A stretch of 64,000 bases of DNA from Acidiphilium multivorum AIU301 (GTDB lineage Bacteria; Pseudomonadota; Alphaproteobacteria; Acetobacterales; Acetobacteraceae). The DNA is taken from positions 2,605,001-2,669,000 of the forward strand of contig NC_015186.1 of assembly GCF_000202835.1 (NCBI RefSeq). Reading direction: 5' to 3'. A model generated the notes under the pieces. That model ran no database searches. It saw nothing but the letters and a program-made list of their open reading frames with translations, and was not told the origin of the DNA. This document shows, in pieces, positions 1-9,057 of the stretch; positions within the stretch are counted from its first letter, which is position 1; the number at the start of each line of letters is the position of its first letter. Both the position numbers and the translations under genes were made by a program.

Positions 1-2
1 AG

Positions 3-68
3 GCAGCGCGAGGCGCCGCAAGCCAGGCTGCGGCAACCATGCCAGCGGCCGCAAGCCGCCAGGAATAG
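3..68 (+). CDS. possible C-terminal tail of a truncated upstream gene
   Basis: One frame is open from the window edge to a TAG stop and encodes about 21 residues rich in Ala with scattered Ser, Gln and Arg. Such a tail would fit the C-terminus of an Ala-rich protein, but nothing identifies a family. A second plus-strand frame runs further, so the assignment is weak. The start would lie outside the window. Confidence 0.2.
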   Translation, partial: AARGAASQAAATMPAAASRQE

Positions 69-155
69 GGATGTGACCGGGTTTTCATTTGCAGTCTCCC
101 GTTGACTTTCATTCAGTGACGAGCATCCGATTAACAGGGCCCAAAATCGTGGTCG

Positions 156-169
156 TTGATCGAGATCAA
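156..169. promoter_or_regulatory. FNR/Crp-type operator (TTGAT-N4-ATCAA)
   Basis: TTGATCGAGATCAA is a perfect match to the FNR/ANR consensus TTGAT-N4-ATCAA. It lies in the only sizeable noncoding stretch upstream of recQ and the downstream Crp/Fnr-family gene. Its centre is about 40 nt upstream of the recQ GTG used here. If it activates from -41.5, transcription would begin near that GTG and a later recQ start would be needed; it may instead repress. Which regulator binds it is inference. Confidence 0.55.
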
Positions 170-170
170 T

Positions 171-190
171 TTGTGACGGCTTGTGACCGC
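171..190 (+). repeat. tandem 10-bp repeat TTGTGACSGC next to the FNR-type box
   Basis: Two head-to-tail 10-bp units, TTGTGACGGC and TTGTGACCGC, differ at one base and follow the FNR-type palindrome by one base. Each contains a TGTGA half-site as used by CRP-like proteins, but in direct rather than inverted orientation. Together with the palindrome this could form a compact operator region for the recQ-crp unit. Confidence 0.35.
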
Positions 191-201
191 ATGTTGCAGG
201 T

Positions 202-2079
202 GTGCACCATTGCCGCCGGCCCGGCGAAAGCCCTACACCTTGTCCCGTGCGAATCGACCCGCCCCGACGGCCTACGGAAGATATCGCCATAGAACCCGAA
301 GCGGTTCTAAGGCGGGTTTTCGGCCATGACGGTTTCCGGGGGCCGCAGCGCGACATCGTCACCCATGTCATCGCCGGGCATGACGCCCTCGTGCTGATGC
401 CCACCGGCGGCGGGAAGTCGATCTGCTATCAACTTCCCGCAATCTGCCGGCGGGGCGTCGGAATCGTGGTCTCGCCGCTGATTGCCCTGATGCGCAATCA
501 GGTCGAGGCGCTGCGCCAGCTGGGTGTGCGCGCCGCGGCCTTCAACTCGAGCCTCGAGGCCGCCGAACGCGCGACGGTTCTCCGGGCACTTCGGGCAGGG
601 GAGCTCGACCTGCTCTACGTGGCGCCGGAGCGGCTGGTCACCGAGGATTTCCTCGCCCTGTTAGGGTCGGTGCGGATCGCACTCTTCGCGATCGACGAAG
701 CCCACTGCGTCAGCCAATGGGGCCATGATTTCCGGCCCGAATATCTCCAGCTCGCAACGATCGGCGAGAGATTTCCGGGCGTGCCCCGCATCGCACTCAC
801 CGCCACGGCCGATCCGCAGACGCGCGATGACATCGCGCGCCGCCTCGGGCTCGACGGGGCGCGCCTGTTCATCTCCAGTTTCGACCGGCCGAACCTGACC
901 TACGCGATCGCGCCCAAGATCGAGCCACGGCGGCAGCTTCTCGCCTTCCTGCGCGGCCATGAGGGCGAGTGCGGCATCGTCTACTGCCTGAGCCGCGCCG
1001 CCGTCGAGGAAACGGCGAGCTGGCTTGCCGGCCAGGGCCTGCGGGCCCTGCCCTATCATGCCGGGCTGGATGCGGCGACGCGGAACCGGAACCAGGACGC
1101 CTTCCTCGGCGAGGACGGCCTGATACTGGTTGCCACCATCGCCTTCGGCATGGGGATCGACAAGCCGGACATCCGCTTCGTCGCCCATCTGGACCTGCCA
1201 TCGAGCCTGGAGGCCTATTATCAGGAGACCGGCCGCGCCGGCCGCGACGGCGCGCCGGCCGAGACCCTGATGCTCTATGGTATGCAGGATGTGGCATTGC
1301 GTGGACGCCTGATCGACCAGAGCGACGCGCCGGACGAGGTCAAGCGCATTGCCCGGGCCAAGCTCGGCGCGCTGCTCGGCGTCTGCGAGACGGCCGGGTG
1401 CAGGCGGCGCGCGGTGCTCGCGCATTTCGGCGAAACCTATCCCGGAGACTGCGGCCGCTGCGACAATTGCCGCACACCGGTGCAGACCTGGGACGGTACC
1501 GAAGCCGCGCGCAAGGCGCTTTCGGCGATACTGCGCACGGGGCAGCGCTTCGGTGTGGGCCACCTGACCGATATTCTCCGCGGCACCGCGACCGACCGGA
1601 TCAGGCATCTTGGTCACGACAGGCTGCCGACGTTCGGGGTCGGCGCGGATCTCGACCGCCGCCAGTGGGGCTCGGTCTTCCGTCAGCTCGCGGTGGCCGG
1701 GCTGGTCGAGATCGACCACGAGGCCTATGGCGCGCTGCGCATCACGGAGCGGGCCCGGCCGGTGCTTCGCGGCGAGGAGGCGCTCCGCCTGCGCCGCGAC
1801 CCCGCCACCGGCAGGAGGGGCGGGCAGCGCAGCACGGCGGGGCCATCACCGGCGATCGAAGCCCCCGGTTTCGAGGCGCTCCGGGAATGGCGGCGCGAGG
1901 TCGCCCGCTCGCAGCAAGTGCCTGCCTATGTCATTTTTCACGATGCGACGCTGGCCGCCCTCGCTGCCGCGAGGCCAAGCAGCCGGCGCGATCTGGCGGC
2001 CGTGCCCGGCATGGGAACCAGCAAGATCGAACGCTACGGCGACGCCGTGCTCGCCGTGCTCGCGAGGACAACGGCATGA
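202..2079 (+). CDS. recQ: ATP-dependent DNA helicase RecQ
   Basis: A superfamily 2 3'-5' DNA helicase for recombinational repair. Walker A MPTGGGKS is at residues 66-73 and the DEAH box at 165-168, within AIDEAHCVSQWGHDFRPEY. Motif III (ALTATA) and arginine-finger motif VI (QETGRAGRDG) follow. The RQC zinc site has four cysteines (CETAGC and CGRCDNC), and an HRDC domain with the PGMG hairpin ends the protein. All RecQ domains are present in 625 residues. The GTG start has only a poor Shine-Dalgarno; a GTG 15 codons later is an alternative that would leave the helicase core intact. The stop overlaps the following regulator gene by 4 nt (ATGA), so the two are probably cotranscribed. Confidence 0.93.
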   Translation: MHHCRRPGESPTPCPVRIDPPRRPTEDIAIEPEAVLRRVFGHDGFRGPQRDIVTHVIAGHDALVLMPTGGGKSICYQLPAICRRGVGIVVSPLIALMRNQVEALRQLGVRAAAFNSSLEAAERATVLRALRAGELDLLYVAPERLVTEDFLALLGSVRIALFAIDEAHCVSQWGHDFRPEYLQLATIGERFPGVPRIALTATADPQTRDDIARRLGLDGARLFISSFDRPNLTYAIAPKIEPRRQLLAFLRGHEGECGIVYCLSRAAVEETASWLAGQGLRALPYHAGLDAATRNRNQDAFLGEDGLILVATIAFGMGIDKPDIRFVAHLDLPSSLEAYYQETGRAGRDGAPAETLMLYGMQDVALRGRLIDQSDAPDEVKRIARAKLGALLGVCETAGCRRRAVLAHFGETYPGDCGRCDNCRTPVQTWDGTEAARKALSAILRTGQRFGVGHLTDILRGTATDRIRHLGHDRLPTFGVGADLDRRQWGSVFRQLAVAGLVEIDHEAYGALRITERARPVLRGEEALRLRRDPATGRRGGQRSTAGPSPAIEAPGFEALREWRREVARSQQVPAYVIFHDATLAALAAARPSSRRDLAAVPGMGTSKIERYGDAVLAVLARTTA

Positions 2080-2759
2080 CCCGGAACGCACGAAACTACA
2101 TGGCCCGCATCCCGCTCTTCGCCCCCTTCAGCCCGGAAGAGCTGGATGCGCTCTATGCCTGCACCTACGAGCGCAACATGACGACCGGCGAAATGCTGAT
2201 CCAGCGCGGCGATCCGGGCACGTCGATGATGCTGATCCTTGCCGGCGAGGTGCGGGTCGTGCTCCCCGGAATCGATGGCAACGACCAGGATCTCAACACG
2301 CTGCGCGAGGGCGCGGTTTTCGGCGAAATCGCGCTGTTCGACGGCAAGCCCCGCAGCGCGGACGTGGTCGCCGCGACCAATGGCCGGCTTCTGGTGCTGG
2401 AACGCGCCTCGGTGGTGCGGCTGATCGAGCGTGATCCGCAATTCGCCATGCGGGTGATCGAAATCATCTGCATGCGACTGCGCGCCACACTCGCGCAGCT
2501 TGACTCCATCCTGTTCCAGGATGTGAGCCAGAGAGTCGTCACCTTCCTGCTGCAGCGTTCCGAGGGGCTGGAACGCGCGCGGATCGACACCACCCAGAGC
2601 GCGCTTGGCCGCGCCGTCGGATCGACGCGCGAAACGGTGAACCGGCGACTCAGGGATCTCGAGGCCCGCGGCCTCATCGAACTCACCCCGGGCCGAATCA
2701 CGGTGCGGGACCGGAACGGCCTGTCCGCGCTCCTGCAGGGCCGCTCACGCATGGCCTGA
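2076..2759 (+). CDS. Crp/Fnr family transcriptional regulator
   Basis: A 227-residue regulator with an N-terminal cyclic-nucleotide-binding beta-roll (about residues 10-120, including FGEIALFDGKPRSADVV), a long dimerisation helix (about 123-150) and a C-terminal winged helix (about 165-212). The recognition helix reads TRETVNRRLRDLE: it keeps the Arg-Glu-Thr-Val of the family, with Asn where FNR has Ser and CRP has Gly. There is no N-terminal cysteine cluster, so it is not an oxygen-sensing iron-sulfur FNR. The ATG overlaps the recQ stop by 4 nt. An autoregulatory loop through the operator ahead of recQ is plausible but unproven. Confidence 0.88.
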   Translation: MTRNARNYMARIPLFAPFSPEELDALYACTYERNMTTGEMLIQRGDPGTSMMLILAGEVRVVLPGIDGNDQDLNTLREGAVFGEIALFDGKPRSADVVAATNGRLLVLERASVVRLIERDPQFAMRVIEIICMRLRATLAQLDSILFQDVSQRVVTFLLQRSEGLERARIDTTQSALGRAVGSTRETVNRRLRDLEARGLIELTPGRITVRDRNGLSALLQGRSRMA

Positions 2760-2840
2760 CGGGCCACGCCCTTGCCACGGCGGGCGCGCGGGCGTTAGCT
2801 TTCGCTCCCACGAGAACAGATGCCCGATGGAGACAGCCCC

Positions 2841-4136
2841 ATGACGGTCAAGAGCCGACACCCGGAAACGCTCGCCCTGCACGCCGGCTGGCGCGCCGAT
2901 CCCACCACCGGCTCGGTCGCGGTGCCGATCCACCAGACCACCTCCTACCAGTTCAACAGCACCGAACACGCGGCCAACCTGTTCGCGCTGTCCGAGCTCG
3001 GCAACATCTACACCCGCATCATGAACCCGACGACGGACGTGCTCGAGCAGCGCCTCGCCGCCGTCGAGGGCGGGGTCGCCGCGCTCGCCCTCGCCTCCGG
3101 CCAGGCCGCCTCGGCGAGCGCGATCCGCACGCTGACGCGCGCGGGCGAGAACGTCGTCGCCTCCACCGATCTCTACGGCGGCACCTGGAACCTCTTCGCC
3201 AACACGCTGCGCGACCAGGGCATCGAGATCCGCTTCGTCGACCCGACCGACCCCGAGAATTTCCGCCGCGCGACCGATGACAAGACCCGCGCGTATTACG
3301 CCGAAACCCTGCCCAACCCGAAGCTCGCGGTCTTCCCCATCGCGGAGGTCGCGGCGATCGGCCGCCCGCTCGGCATCCCGCTGATCATGGACAACACCGC
3401 CGCGCCGCTGCTCTGCCGGCCCTTCGACCACGGCGCGGCCATCGTGATCTATTCCACCACGAAATATATCGGCGGCCACGGCACCTCGATCGGCGGGATG
3501 ATCATCGATTCCGGCAATTTCGACTGGGCCGCCCACCCCGCGCGCCAGCCGCTGCTGAACGCGCCCGACCCCTCCTATCACGGCGCGGTCTGGGTCGAGG
3601 CGGTCAAGCCGCTCGGCCCGATCGCCTACATCATCCGCGCCCGCACCGTGATCCTGCGCGACGAGGGGGCGGCGCTCTCGCCGTTCAACGCCTTCCAGCT
3701 CATCCAGGGGCTGGAGACGCTGCCGCTGCGCATGGCGCGGCATTGCGAGAACGCCGAGAAGGTGGTCGATTTCCTCTCCAGCCATCCCGACGTGGTGCGG
3801 GTGATCCACCCCGGCGTCGCCACCGGCGAGGCGCGGCGGCGCACGGAAACCTACCTCACCGGCGGCAGGGGCGCGCTGGTCGGATTCGAACTGGCCGGCG
3901 GCGCCGCATCGGGGCGGAAATTCATCGAGGCGCTGCGGATGTTCTACCACGTCGCCAATATCGGCGACGCCCGCAGCCTCGCCATCCACCCCGCCAGCAC
4001 CACCCACTCGCAGCTCTCGGCCGAGGAACAGGCGGCCACGGGCGTCACGCCTGGCTATGTCCGGCTGTCGATCGGCCTCGAACACATCGAGGACATCATC
4101 GCCGATCTGGATCAGGCGCTGGCGGCCGCGCGCTGA
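2841..4136 (+). CDS. metY: O-acetylhomoserine aminocarboxypropyltransferase (sulfhydrylase)
   Basis: A PLP-dependent Cys/Met-metabolism enzyme that makes homocysteine from O-acetylhomoserine and sulfide in the cytosol. The PLP lysine is in STTKYIGGHG (about residue 208) and the cofactor-contacting Asp in MDNTAAP (about 184). The 431-residue length fits MetY better than the roughly 390-residue MetB/MetC enzymes. The chosen ATG has a GGAG about 10 nt upstream; an in-frame ATG seven codons earlier lacks one. It stands alone between the regulator gene and convergent pepN, and no SAM riboswitch fits in the 80 nt upstream. Some homologues are annotated as O-succinylhomoserine sulfhydrylase. Confidence 0.88.
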   Translation: MTVKSRHPETLALHAGWRADPTTGSVAVPIHQTTSYQFNSTEHAANLFALSELGNIYTRIMNPTTDVLEQRLAAVEGGVAALALASGQAASASAIRTLTRAGENVVASTDLYGGTWNLFANTLRDQGIEIRFVDPTDPENFRRATDDKTRAYYAETLPNPKLAVFPIAEVAAIGRPLGIPLIMDNTAAPLLCRPFDHGAAIVIYSTTKYIGGHGTSIGGMIIDSGNFDWAAHPARQPLLNAPDPSYHGAVWVEAVKPLGPIAYIIRARTVILRDEGAALSPFNAFQLIQGLETLPLRMARHCENAEKVVDFLSSHPDVVRVIHPGVATGEARRRTETYLTGGRGALVGFELAGGAASGRKFIEALRMFYHVANIGDARSLAIHPASTTHSQLSAEEQAATGVTPGYVRLSIGLEHIEDIIADLDQALAAAR

Positions 4137-4156
4137 GCTTCAGTCTCCCGATGTCG

Positions 4157-4188
4157 CGGGCCGGATCCCCGATCCGGCCCGTGATTTT
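4157..4188 (+). terminator. rho-independent terminator after metY
   Basis: An 11-bp perfect stem (CGGGCCGGATC with GATCCGGCCCG, loop CCC) is followed by TGATTTTT. It lies between the convergent metY and pepN genes, with the T-run in the plus direction, so it most likely ends metY transcription. Confidence 0.8.
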
Positions 4189-6852
4189 TCACGACCCCGC
4201 CCGCGCCCGCTCGGCCATCTCCCGCGCATTGGCCGACAAAGCGGGATCGGCGAGCAGCGCGTCCAGCGCGCCCCGCATCAGCGCCTGCCGCGCCGGATCG
4301 AAGCGCTGCCAGCTCGCGAACACGTCGATGCAGCGCGCCGCGATCTGCCGGTTCACCCGGTCGACCTCGCCGATCATCCGCGCCACCAGCGCATAGCCCC
4401 GCCCCGACGCATCGTGGAACCAGCGCTGGTTCCCCGCGCCGAACGCCTGCACCAGGGCGCGGAAGCGGTTGGGGTTGCGCAGGTCGAAATCGGCGTGCCG
4501 GGTCAGCGCCTCGACGCGGTCCAGCGTGTCCGGCGCCGTCGCCATCGCCTGGATGCGGAACCACTTGTCGCTCACCAGCGCATCGCCGCGCCAGCGCGCG
4601 TGAAACGCCGCGAGTGCGGCATCGCGCGCCGGCGTCGCGGTATCGGCGAGCAGCGCCAGCGCGCCGAGCCGCCCGGTCATCGTCGGCGCCGTCTCGAAGC
4701 GGCGCTGTGCCGCGTCCAGCCCCGCCGCCGGGTCCGCCGCCATCAGATAGGCCAGCGCGACATTGCCGAGCGCCCGCCGCCCCATGCTCGCCGGATCGAG
4801 GCTGAACGGCGCCGATGCATCCTCCGCCCCGCACAGCGCGGCGAAGCGGTCCCGCAACGCCCGGCCGATCGCCGCCCGGCTCGTCTCCAGCGCCTCGTGG
4901 ATCGCATCCGGGTCGATCACCGCCATCCGGTCCGCCAGCACGTCCTTGCCCGGCAGCGACAATATCCGCGCCGCGAGCGCCGGCGCCTCCTGCGCGAGGT
5001 CGAGGGCCGCCGCCATCGCCGCCACCAGCGCCGGATCGGTCGCCACCGCCTCGCCGCGCTGCAATGCGGCGATCGCGTCGAGCAGCGCGCGCGTCGCATA
5101 TTCCTGCCCGGCCTCCCAGCGGCTGAACCCGTCGGTATCGTGCGCGGCAAGGTGCGCGAGCCCGGCCGTATCATGCCCGGAGAGCTTCACCGGCGCCGAG
5201 AACCCGCGCAACAGCGAGGGCACCGGCGGAGCCGCGACCTCCTCGAACACGAAACGCTGCTCGGCCGCGCGCAGCAGCAGCACCCGAGTGCCGCGATGCG
5301 CGTCCGCCTCGCCCTCCAGCCGCGCTTCAAGCTCCGCCCCATCCGGCCCGATCAGCCCCATCGCCACCGGGATCAGGAACGGCTCCTTATGCGCCTGCCC
5401 CGGCGTCGGCGCCGTCATCTGCCGCAGCGTGAGCGTGTAGCGCCGCGCCGCCGCGTCGTATTCGCCCTCGAACCGCAGCTGCGGCGTGCCCGCCTGCTCG
5501 TACCAGCGCATGAACTGCGAAAAATCGAACCCCGATTCCTCCCGCATCGCGGCCACGAAATCCTCGATCGTCGCCGCCGAATTGTCGTTGCGCGCGATGT
5601 AGCGATCAAAGCCGCGGCGGAACGCCGCGTGGCCGATGATGGTGCGGATCATCCGCACCACCTCCGCCCCCTTCTCATAGACGGTCGCGGTGTAGAAATT
5701 GTCGATCTTGCGATAGGCGGCGGGGCGGACAGGGTGCGCCAGCGGCCCGGCATCCTCGGCGAACTGCCGGGCGCGCAGCATCTTGACGTCGTCGATCCGC
5801 GACAGCGCCGCATCGGTCGTCGCCGCCCCGTATTCCTGGTCGCGAAAGACGGTCAGTCCCTCCTTGAGCGAGAGCTGGAACCAGTCCCGGCAGGTCACCC
5901 GGTCGCCGGTCCAGTTGTGGAAATATTCATGCGCGATCACCCGGTCGATCCGCTGGTAGTCGGCATCCGTCGCGGTATCCGGCCGGGCGAGGACGAGGGC
6001 GGTGTTGAAGATGTTGAGCCCCTTGTTCTCCATCGCCCCCATGTTGAAGTCGGACACGGCGGCGATGTTGAAGATGTCGAGGTCGTATTCGAGGCCGAAC
6101 GCCTCCTCGTCCCAGCGCATCGCCCGCTTGAGGCAGGCCATCGCGTGGTCGACCTTGTCCTCGTCGCCGCGGCGGACATGGATGCCGAGCTGCACCTGCC
6201 GCCCCGAGCGGGTGACGAACGCGTCATGCACCGAAACCAGGTCGCCCGCGACCAGCGCGAACAGATAGGACGGCTTGGGGTGCGGGTCCTCCCATTTCGC
6301 CCAGTGCCGCCCGTCCGGCAGCGTGCCGCGATCGACCGGATTGCCGTTGGACAGCAGCAGCGGGCAGCGCGCCGGATCGGCGATCAGCGTCGCCGTGTAG
6401 CGGGCCATCACGTCCGGCCGGTCGGGGAAGAAGGTGATGCGGCGAAACCCCTCGGCCTCGCACTGGGTGAAGAAATCCCCGCCCGAGACATACAGTCCCG
6501 AAAGCTCGGAATTGCGCTCCGGCGCGATGATCACCTCGGTATCGAGGGTGAATTCGTCCGGCACGTCGCGAATGGTCAGGCCATGATCGCCGAGCGCGTA
6601 GCGGTTGGCGCCGAGCGCCTCGCCATCGAGCAGCACCGATCGCAGGTCGAGCCCCTCGCCATCGAGTTCCAGCGGCGCATCCGCGATCCCGTGCGCCTTG
6701 TTGCGCCGCAGCGTCAGGCTGGCGCGCACCCGTGTTGCCGCCGGATCGAGATCGAAGATGAGATCGACCGTATCGACCAGAAAGGCCGGAGGCCGGTATT
6801 CGTCAAGGCGGCGCGGGGCGGCGTCGGGCAGCGGGACGGGGCGTTCGGTCAT
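4189..6852 (-). CDS. pepN: aminopeptidase N (M1 family)
   Basis: An 887-residue cytosolic zinc aminopeptidase that removes N-terminal residues from peptides. The substrate-anchoring GAMEN motif is at residues 272-276, the zinc motif HEYFH at 308-312 and the third zinc ligand Glu near 331 (LKEGLTVFRDQEY). Length and the helical C-terminal half fit the bacterial PepN type. The start was chosen because AAGGAG lies 7 nt upstream of this ATG; longer in-frame extensions lack family similarity. It is divergent from the acyltransferase-like gene and convergent with metY. Confidence 0.95.
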   Translation of the reverse strand: MTERPVPLPDAAPRRLDEYRPPAFLVDTVDLIFDLDPAATRVRASLTLRRNKAHGIADAPLELDGEGLDLRSVLLDGEALGANRYALGDHGLTIRDVPDEFTLDTEVIIAPERNSELSGLYVSGGDFFTQCEAEGFRRITFFPDRPDVMARYTATLIADPARCPLLLSNGNPVDRGTLPDGRHWAKWEDPHPKPSYLFALVAGDLVSVHDAFVTRSGRQVQLGIHVRRGDEDKVDHAMACLKRAMRWDEEAFGLEYDLDIFNIAAVSDFNMGAMENKGLNIFNTALVLARPDTATDADYQRIDRVIAHEYFHNWTGDRVTCRDWFQLSLKEGLTVFRDQEYGAATTDAALSRIDDVKMLRARQFAEDAGPLAHPVRPAAYRKIDNFYTATVYEKGAEVVRMIRTIIGHAAFRRGFDRYIARNDNSAATIEDFVAAMREESGFDFSQFMRWYEQAGTPQLRFEGEYDAAARRYTLTLRQMTAPTPGQAHKEPFLIPVAMGLIGPDGAELEARLEGEADAHRGTRVLLLRAAEQRFVFEEVAAPPVPSLLRGFSAPVKLSGHDTAGLAHLAAHDTDGFSRWEAGQEYATRALLDAIAALQRGEAVATDPALVAAMAAALDLAQEAPALAARILSLPGKDVLADRMAVIDPDAIHEALETSRAAIGRALRDRFAALCGAEDASAPFSLDPASMGRRALGNVALAYLMAADPAAGLDAAQRRFETAPTMTGRLGALALLADTATPARDAALAAFHARWRGDALVSDKWFRIQAMATAPDTLDRVEALTRHADFDLRNPNRFRALVQAFGAGNQRWFHDASGRGYALVARMIGEVDRVNRQIAARCIDVFASWQRFDPARQALMRGALDALLADPALSANAREMAERARAGS

Positions 6853-7045
6853 CGGACTCTCCTTGCAGCGCCGTTTTATGTGCCTCGCCGGCTGCCGGCG
6901 CGCAAATCGCCTCACCGCCCCCCGGAATGCCGCGAACGGGACTCCGCCCTGCCCGGCGGATGGTTGCATCCGCAGCATCACCACCTATGATTTCGTCGAA
7001 GTTACGCGGGACGCCACGCTCCCTCCCGCATCGCGCACGGGATTC

Positions 7046-8194
7046 ATGAACGGCACCGCAGACGACCTCTCCCTCTCGCTGCACCAGAGCATCCACGAGG
7101 TCCCGGCGCCGGACTGGGATGCGCTGGCCGGCGGCAACCCCTTCGTCAGCCACGCCTTCCTCTCGGCCCTGGAAGACAGCGCCTCCGTCGGCGGCGACAG
7201 CGGCTGGTATCCCCAGCACGCGGTGCTGCGCGACGGCGCCGGCCGCCTGCTCGGCGCCGCCCCCACCTATGTGAAGGCCCATTCCTACGGCGAATACGTG
7301 TTCGATCACGGCTGGGCCAACGCCTTCGAACGCGCCGGCGGGCGCTACTACCCGAAGCTGCAAGTCGCCGCCCCGTTCAGCCCGGTGCCCGGCCCGCGCC
7401 TGCTGATGGCCGAAGGCCTGCCCCCGTCGCTGCTCGCCCGCGGCCTGGAGATCGCCGCCGAGCGGCTCGGCTGCTCCTCGGTCCATGCCACCTTCTGCAC
7501 CGAGGCCGAGTGGCACGCGCTCGGCGAGGCCGGCTGGCTGCGGCGCATGGGCGTGCAATATCACTGGCACAACCGCGGCTATGAAGGGTTCGAGGATTTC
7601 CTCGCCGCCCTGTCCTCGCGCAAGCGCAAGGCGATCCGCCGCGAACGGCGCGACGCGCAGGCCGGGCTCGAGATCCGCGCCCTGCGCGGCAGCGAGATGG
7701 GGCGGCGCGAATGGGCCGCCTTCTACAACTTCTATCTCTCCACCGTCGACCGCAAATGGGGCGGCGCCTACCTCACCGAGCGCTTCTTCCCCCTGCTCGG
7801 CGAGCGCCTCGGCGATGCCGTGGTGATGATGATGGCCTTCCGCGCCGGCCGCCCGATCGCCGGCGCGCTCAACCTGCGCGGCCCGGACGCGCTCTACGGC
7901 CGCAACTGGGGGGCGCTGGAAGACGTCCCCTTCCTGCATTTCGAACTCTGCTACTATCAGGCGATCGACTACGCGATCGGCGCCGGCCTCGCCCGCGTCG
8001 AGGCCGGTGCGCAGGGCCAGCACAAGATCCAGCGCGGCTACCTGCCGAGCCGCACCTTCTCCGCGCACTGGATCGGCCATCCCGGCCTGAGCGATGCCGT
8101 CGCCCGCTTCCTCGAGGCCGAGCGCCCGGCGGTGGAGGAGGAAATGGCGATGCTCGGCGAGCAATCCCCCTATCGCAGCGATATTTCGCCGTGA
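7046..8194 (+). CDS. GNAT-like N-acyltransferase of the COG3146 (DUF482) family
   Basis: A 382-residue protein of the peptidogalycan-type, FemAB-like acyltransferase family. Typical segments are the DWDALAGGNPFVSHAFLSALE start, the basic stretch FLAALSSRKRKAIRRERRDA near the middle, and the C-terminal GARVEAGAQGQHKIQRGY-type region (here LARVEAGAQGQHKIQRGY). The family is widespread in Alphaproteobacteria and its substrate is not established. The ATG has only a weak Shine-Dalgarno. The stop overlaps the next gene as GTGA, which indicates translational coupling with the DMT transporter. Confidence 0.8.
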   Translation: MNGTADDLSLSLHQSIHEVPAPDWDALAGGNPFVSHAFLSALEDSASVGGDSGWYPQHAVLRDGAGRLLGAAPTYVKAHSYGEYVFDHGWANAFERAGGRYYPKLQVAAPFSPVPGPRLLMAEGLPPSLLARGLEIAAERLGCSSVHATFCTEAEWHALGEAGWLRRMGVQYHWHNRGYEGFEDFLAALSSRKRKAIRRERRDAQAGLEIRALRGSEMGRREWAAFYNFYLSTVDRKWGGAYLTERFFPLLGERLGDAVVMMMAFRAGRPIAGALNLRGPDALYGRNWGALEDVPFLHFELCYYQAIDYAIGAGLARVEAGAQGQHKIQRGYLPSRTFSAHWIGHPGLSDAVARFLEAERPAVEEEMAMLGEQSPYRSDISP

Positions 8195-9057
8195 TCGCCG
8201 CCTATGCGGCGCTGGCCGCCTCGATGGTGATCGTCGGCGGCAATGTCGTCCTGCTCAAGCTGCTGGCCGCGCACCTGCCGACCTTCCCGTTGCTGTTCAT
8301 GCGCACCAGTTTCGCCACGCTGTGCCTTGCCCCGCTGGTGGCACCGCGCCTGCCGGCGCCGCGCACGCTGGCCATCCTGTTCATGCAAGCCGCCTGTGGC
8401 ACCCTGCTCTACAACGGCATGATGGTCGCCGGATTGAAGCTCACCGGCGCGGTGCAGGCGGGACTGGTCCTCGCGAGTCTTCCGGCGGTGATCGCGCTTG
8501 GCGCGGCGCTGTTCCTGCGCGAGCACCTGCGGCCGCTGCAATGGGCGGCGGTGGTGCTGGCGGGCGTCGGCATCGCCGCCCTCGCGCGCGGCGGCGGCGG
8601 TTTCAGCCTGGTGGGTGATGCACTCATCTTCGGCGCGGTGTGCGGCGAGGCCGGATATGCCCTGTTCGCCCGCCGCGCCGCCGGCCTGCTGCCGGTGATG
8701 CAGGCGACATTCTGGATGCAAGCCTGCGGCGCCGCGATGACGGCCCCGCTCGCCATCGCCAGTTTCGGACAGGTCCACTTCACCTGGCTGATCGCCGGGC
8801 TGTTGCTGGTGAACAGCCTGACCTCAAGCGTGCTGGCCGTGATCCTGTGGTATCACGGAATGCGGCGTGTTCAGGCCGGCATTGCCGGCACGTTCACCGC
8901 GCTGCTCCCCGCGACGGCCACCTTGATGGGCGTGCTCGTTCTGGCAGAACCGTTCACCCGGGGCGATGCAATGGGCTTTGCCGCCCTGTTCGTCTCGATG
9001 GTGCTGATCCTGCGGCCTCAGCGCCGCCCCCCGTGGAAGAGGAAGGCCAGCGCGTAG
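8191..9057 (+). CDS. EamA/DMT family membrane transporter
   Basis: A 288-residue inner-membrane protein with about ten hydrophobic helices arranged as two EamA repeats of roughly 140 residues. The second repeat ends in the characteristic YHGMRRVQAGIAGTFTALLPATATLMGVLVLAEPF segment. The substrate cannot be told from sequence; DMT members export amino acids or other metabolites. A GTG start overlapping the preceding stop (GTGA) was chosen; an ATG eleven codons in is the alternative. The 3' end overlaps the convergent CsbD-like gene by 40 nt. Confidence 0.82.
   Translation: MIAAYAALAASMVIVGGNVVLLKLLAAHLPTFPLLFMRTSFATLCLAPLVAPRLPAPRTLAILFMQAACGTLLYNGMMVAGLKLTGAVQAGLVLASLPAVIALGAALFLREHLRPLQWAAVVLAGVGIAALARGGGGFSLVGDALIFGAVCGEAGYALFARRAAGLLPVMQATFWMQACGAAMTAPLAIASFGQVHFTWLIAGLLLVNSLTSSVLAVILWYHGMRRVQAGIAGTFTALLPATATLMGVLVLAEPFTRGDAMGFAALFVSMVLILRPQRRPPWKRKASA

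Noticed and set aside
89-292. A 67-codon open frame upstream of and overlapping recQ
   Set aside because: No Shine-Dalgarno, no recognisable protein features, and it overlaps both the FNR-type box region and the recQ start.
2760-2840. SAM riboswitch upstream of metY
   Set aside because: The gap is only about 80 nt and contains no SAM-I, SAM-II or SAH-type core that I can recognise.
4057-6990. Very long open frame antisense to pepN
   Set aside because: It is an Arg/Pro/Ala-rich mirror frame produced by GC-biased third codon positions of pepN. The pepN frame has all catalytic motifs. A similar long frame antisense to the glucan synthase (41642-44071) was rejected for the same reason.
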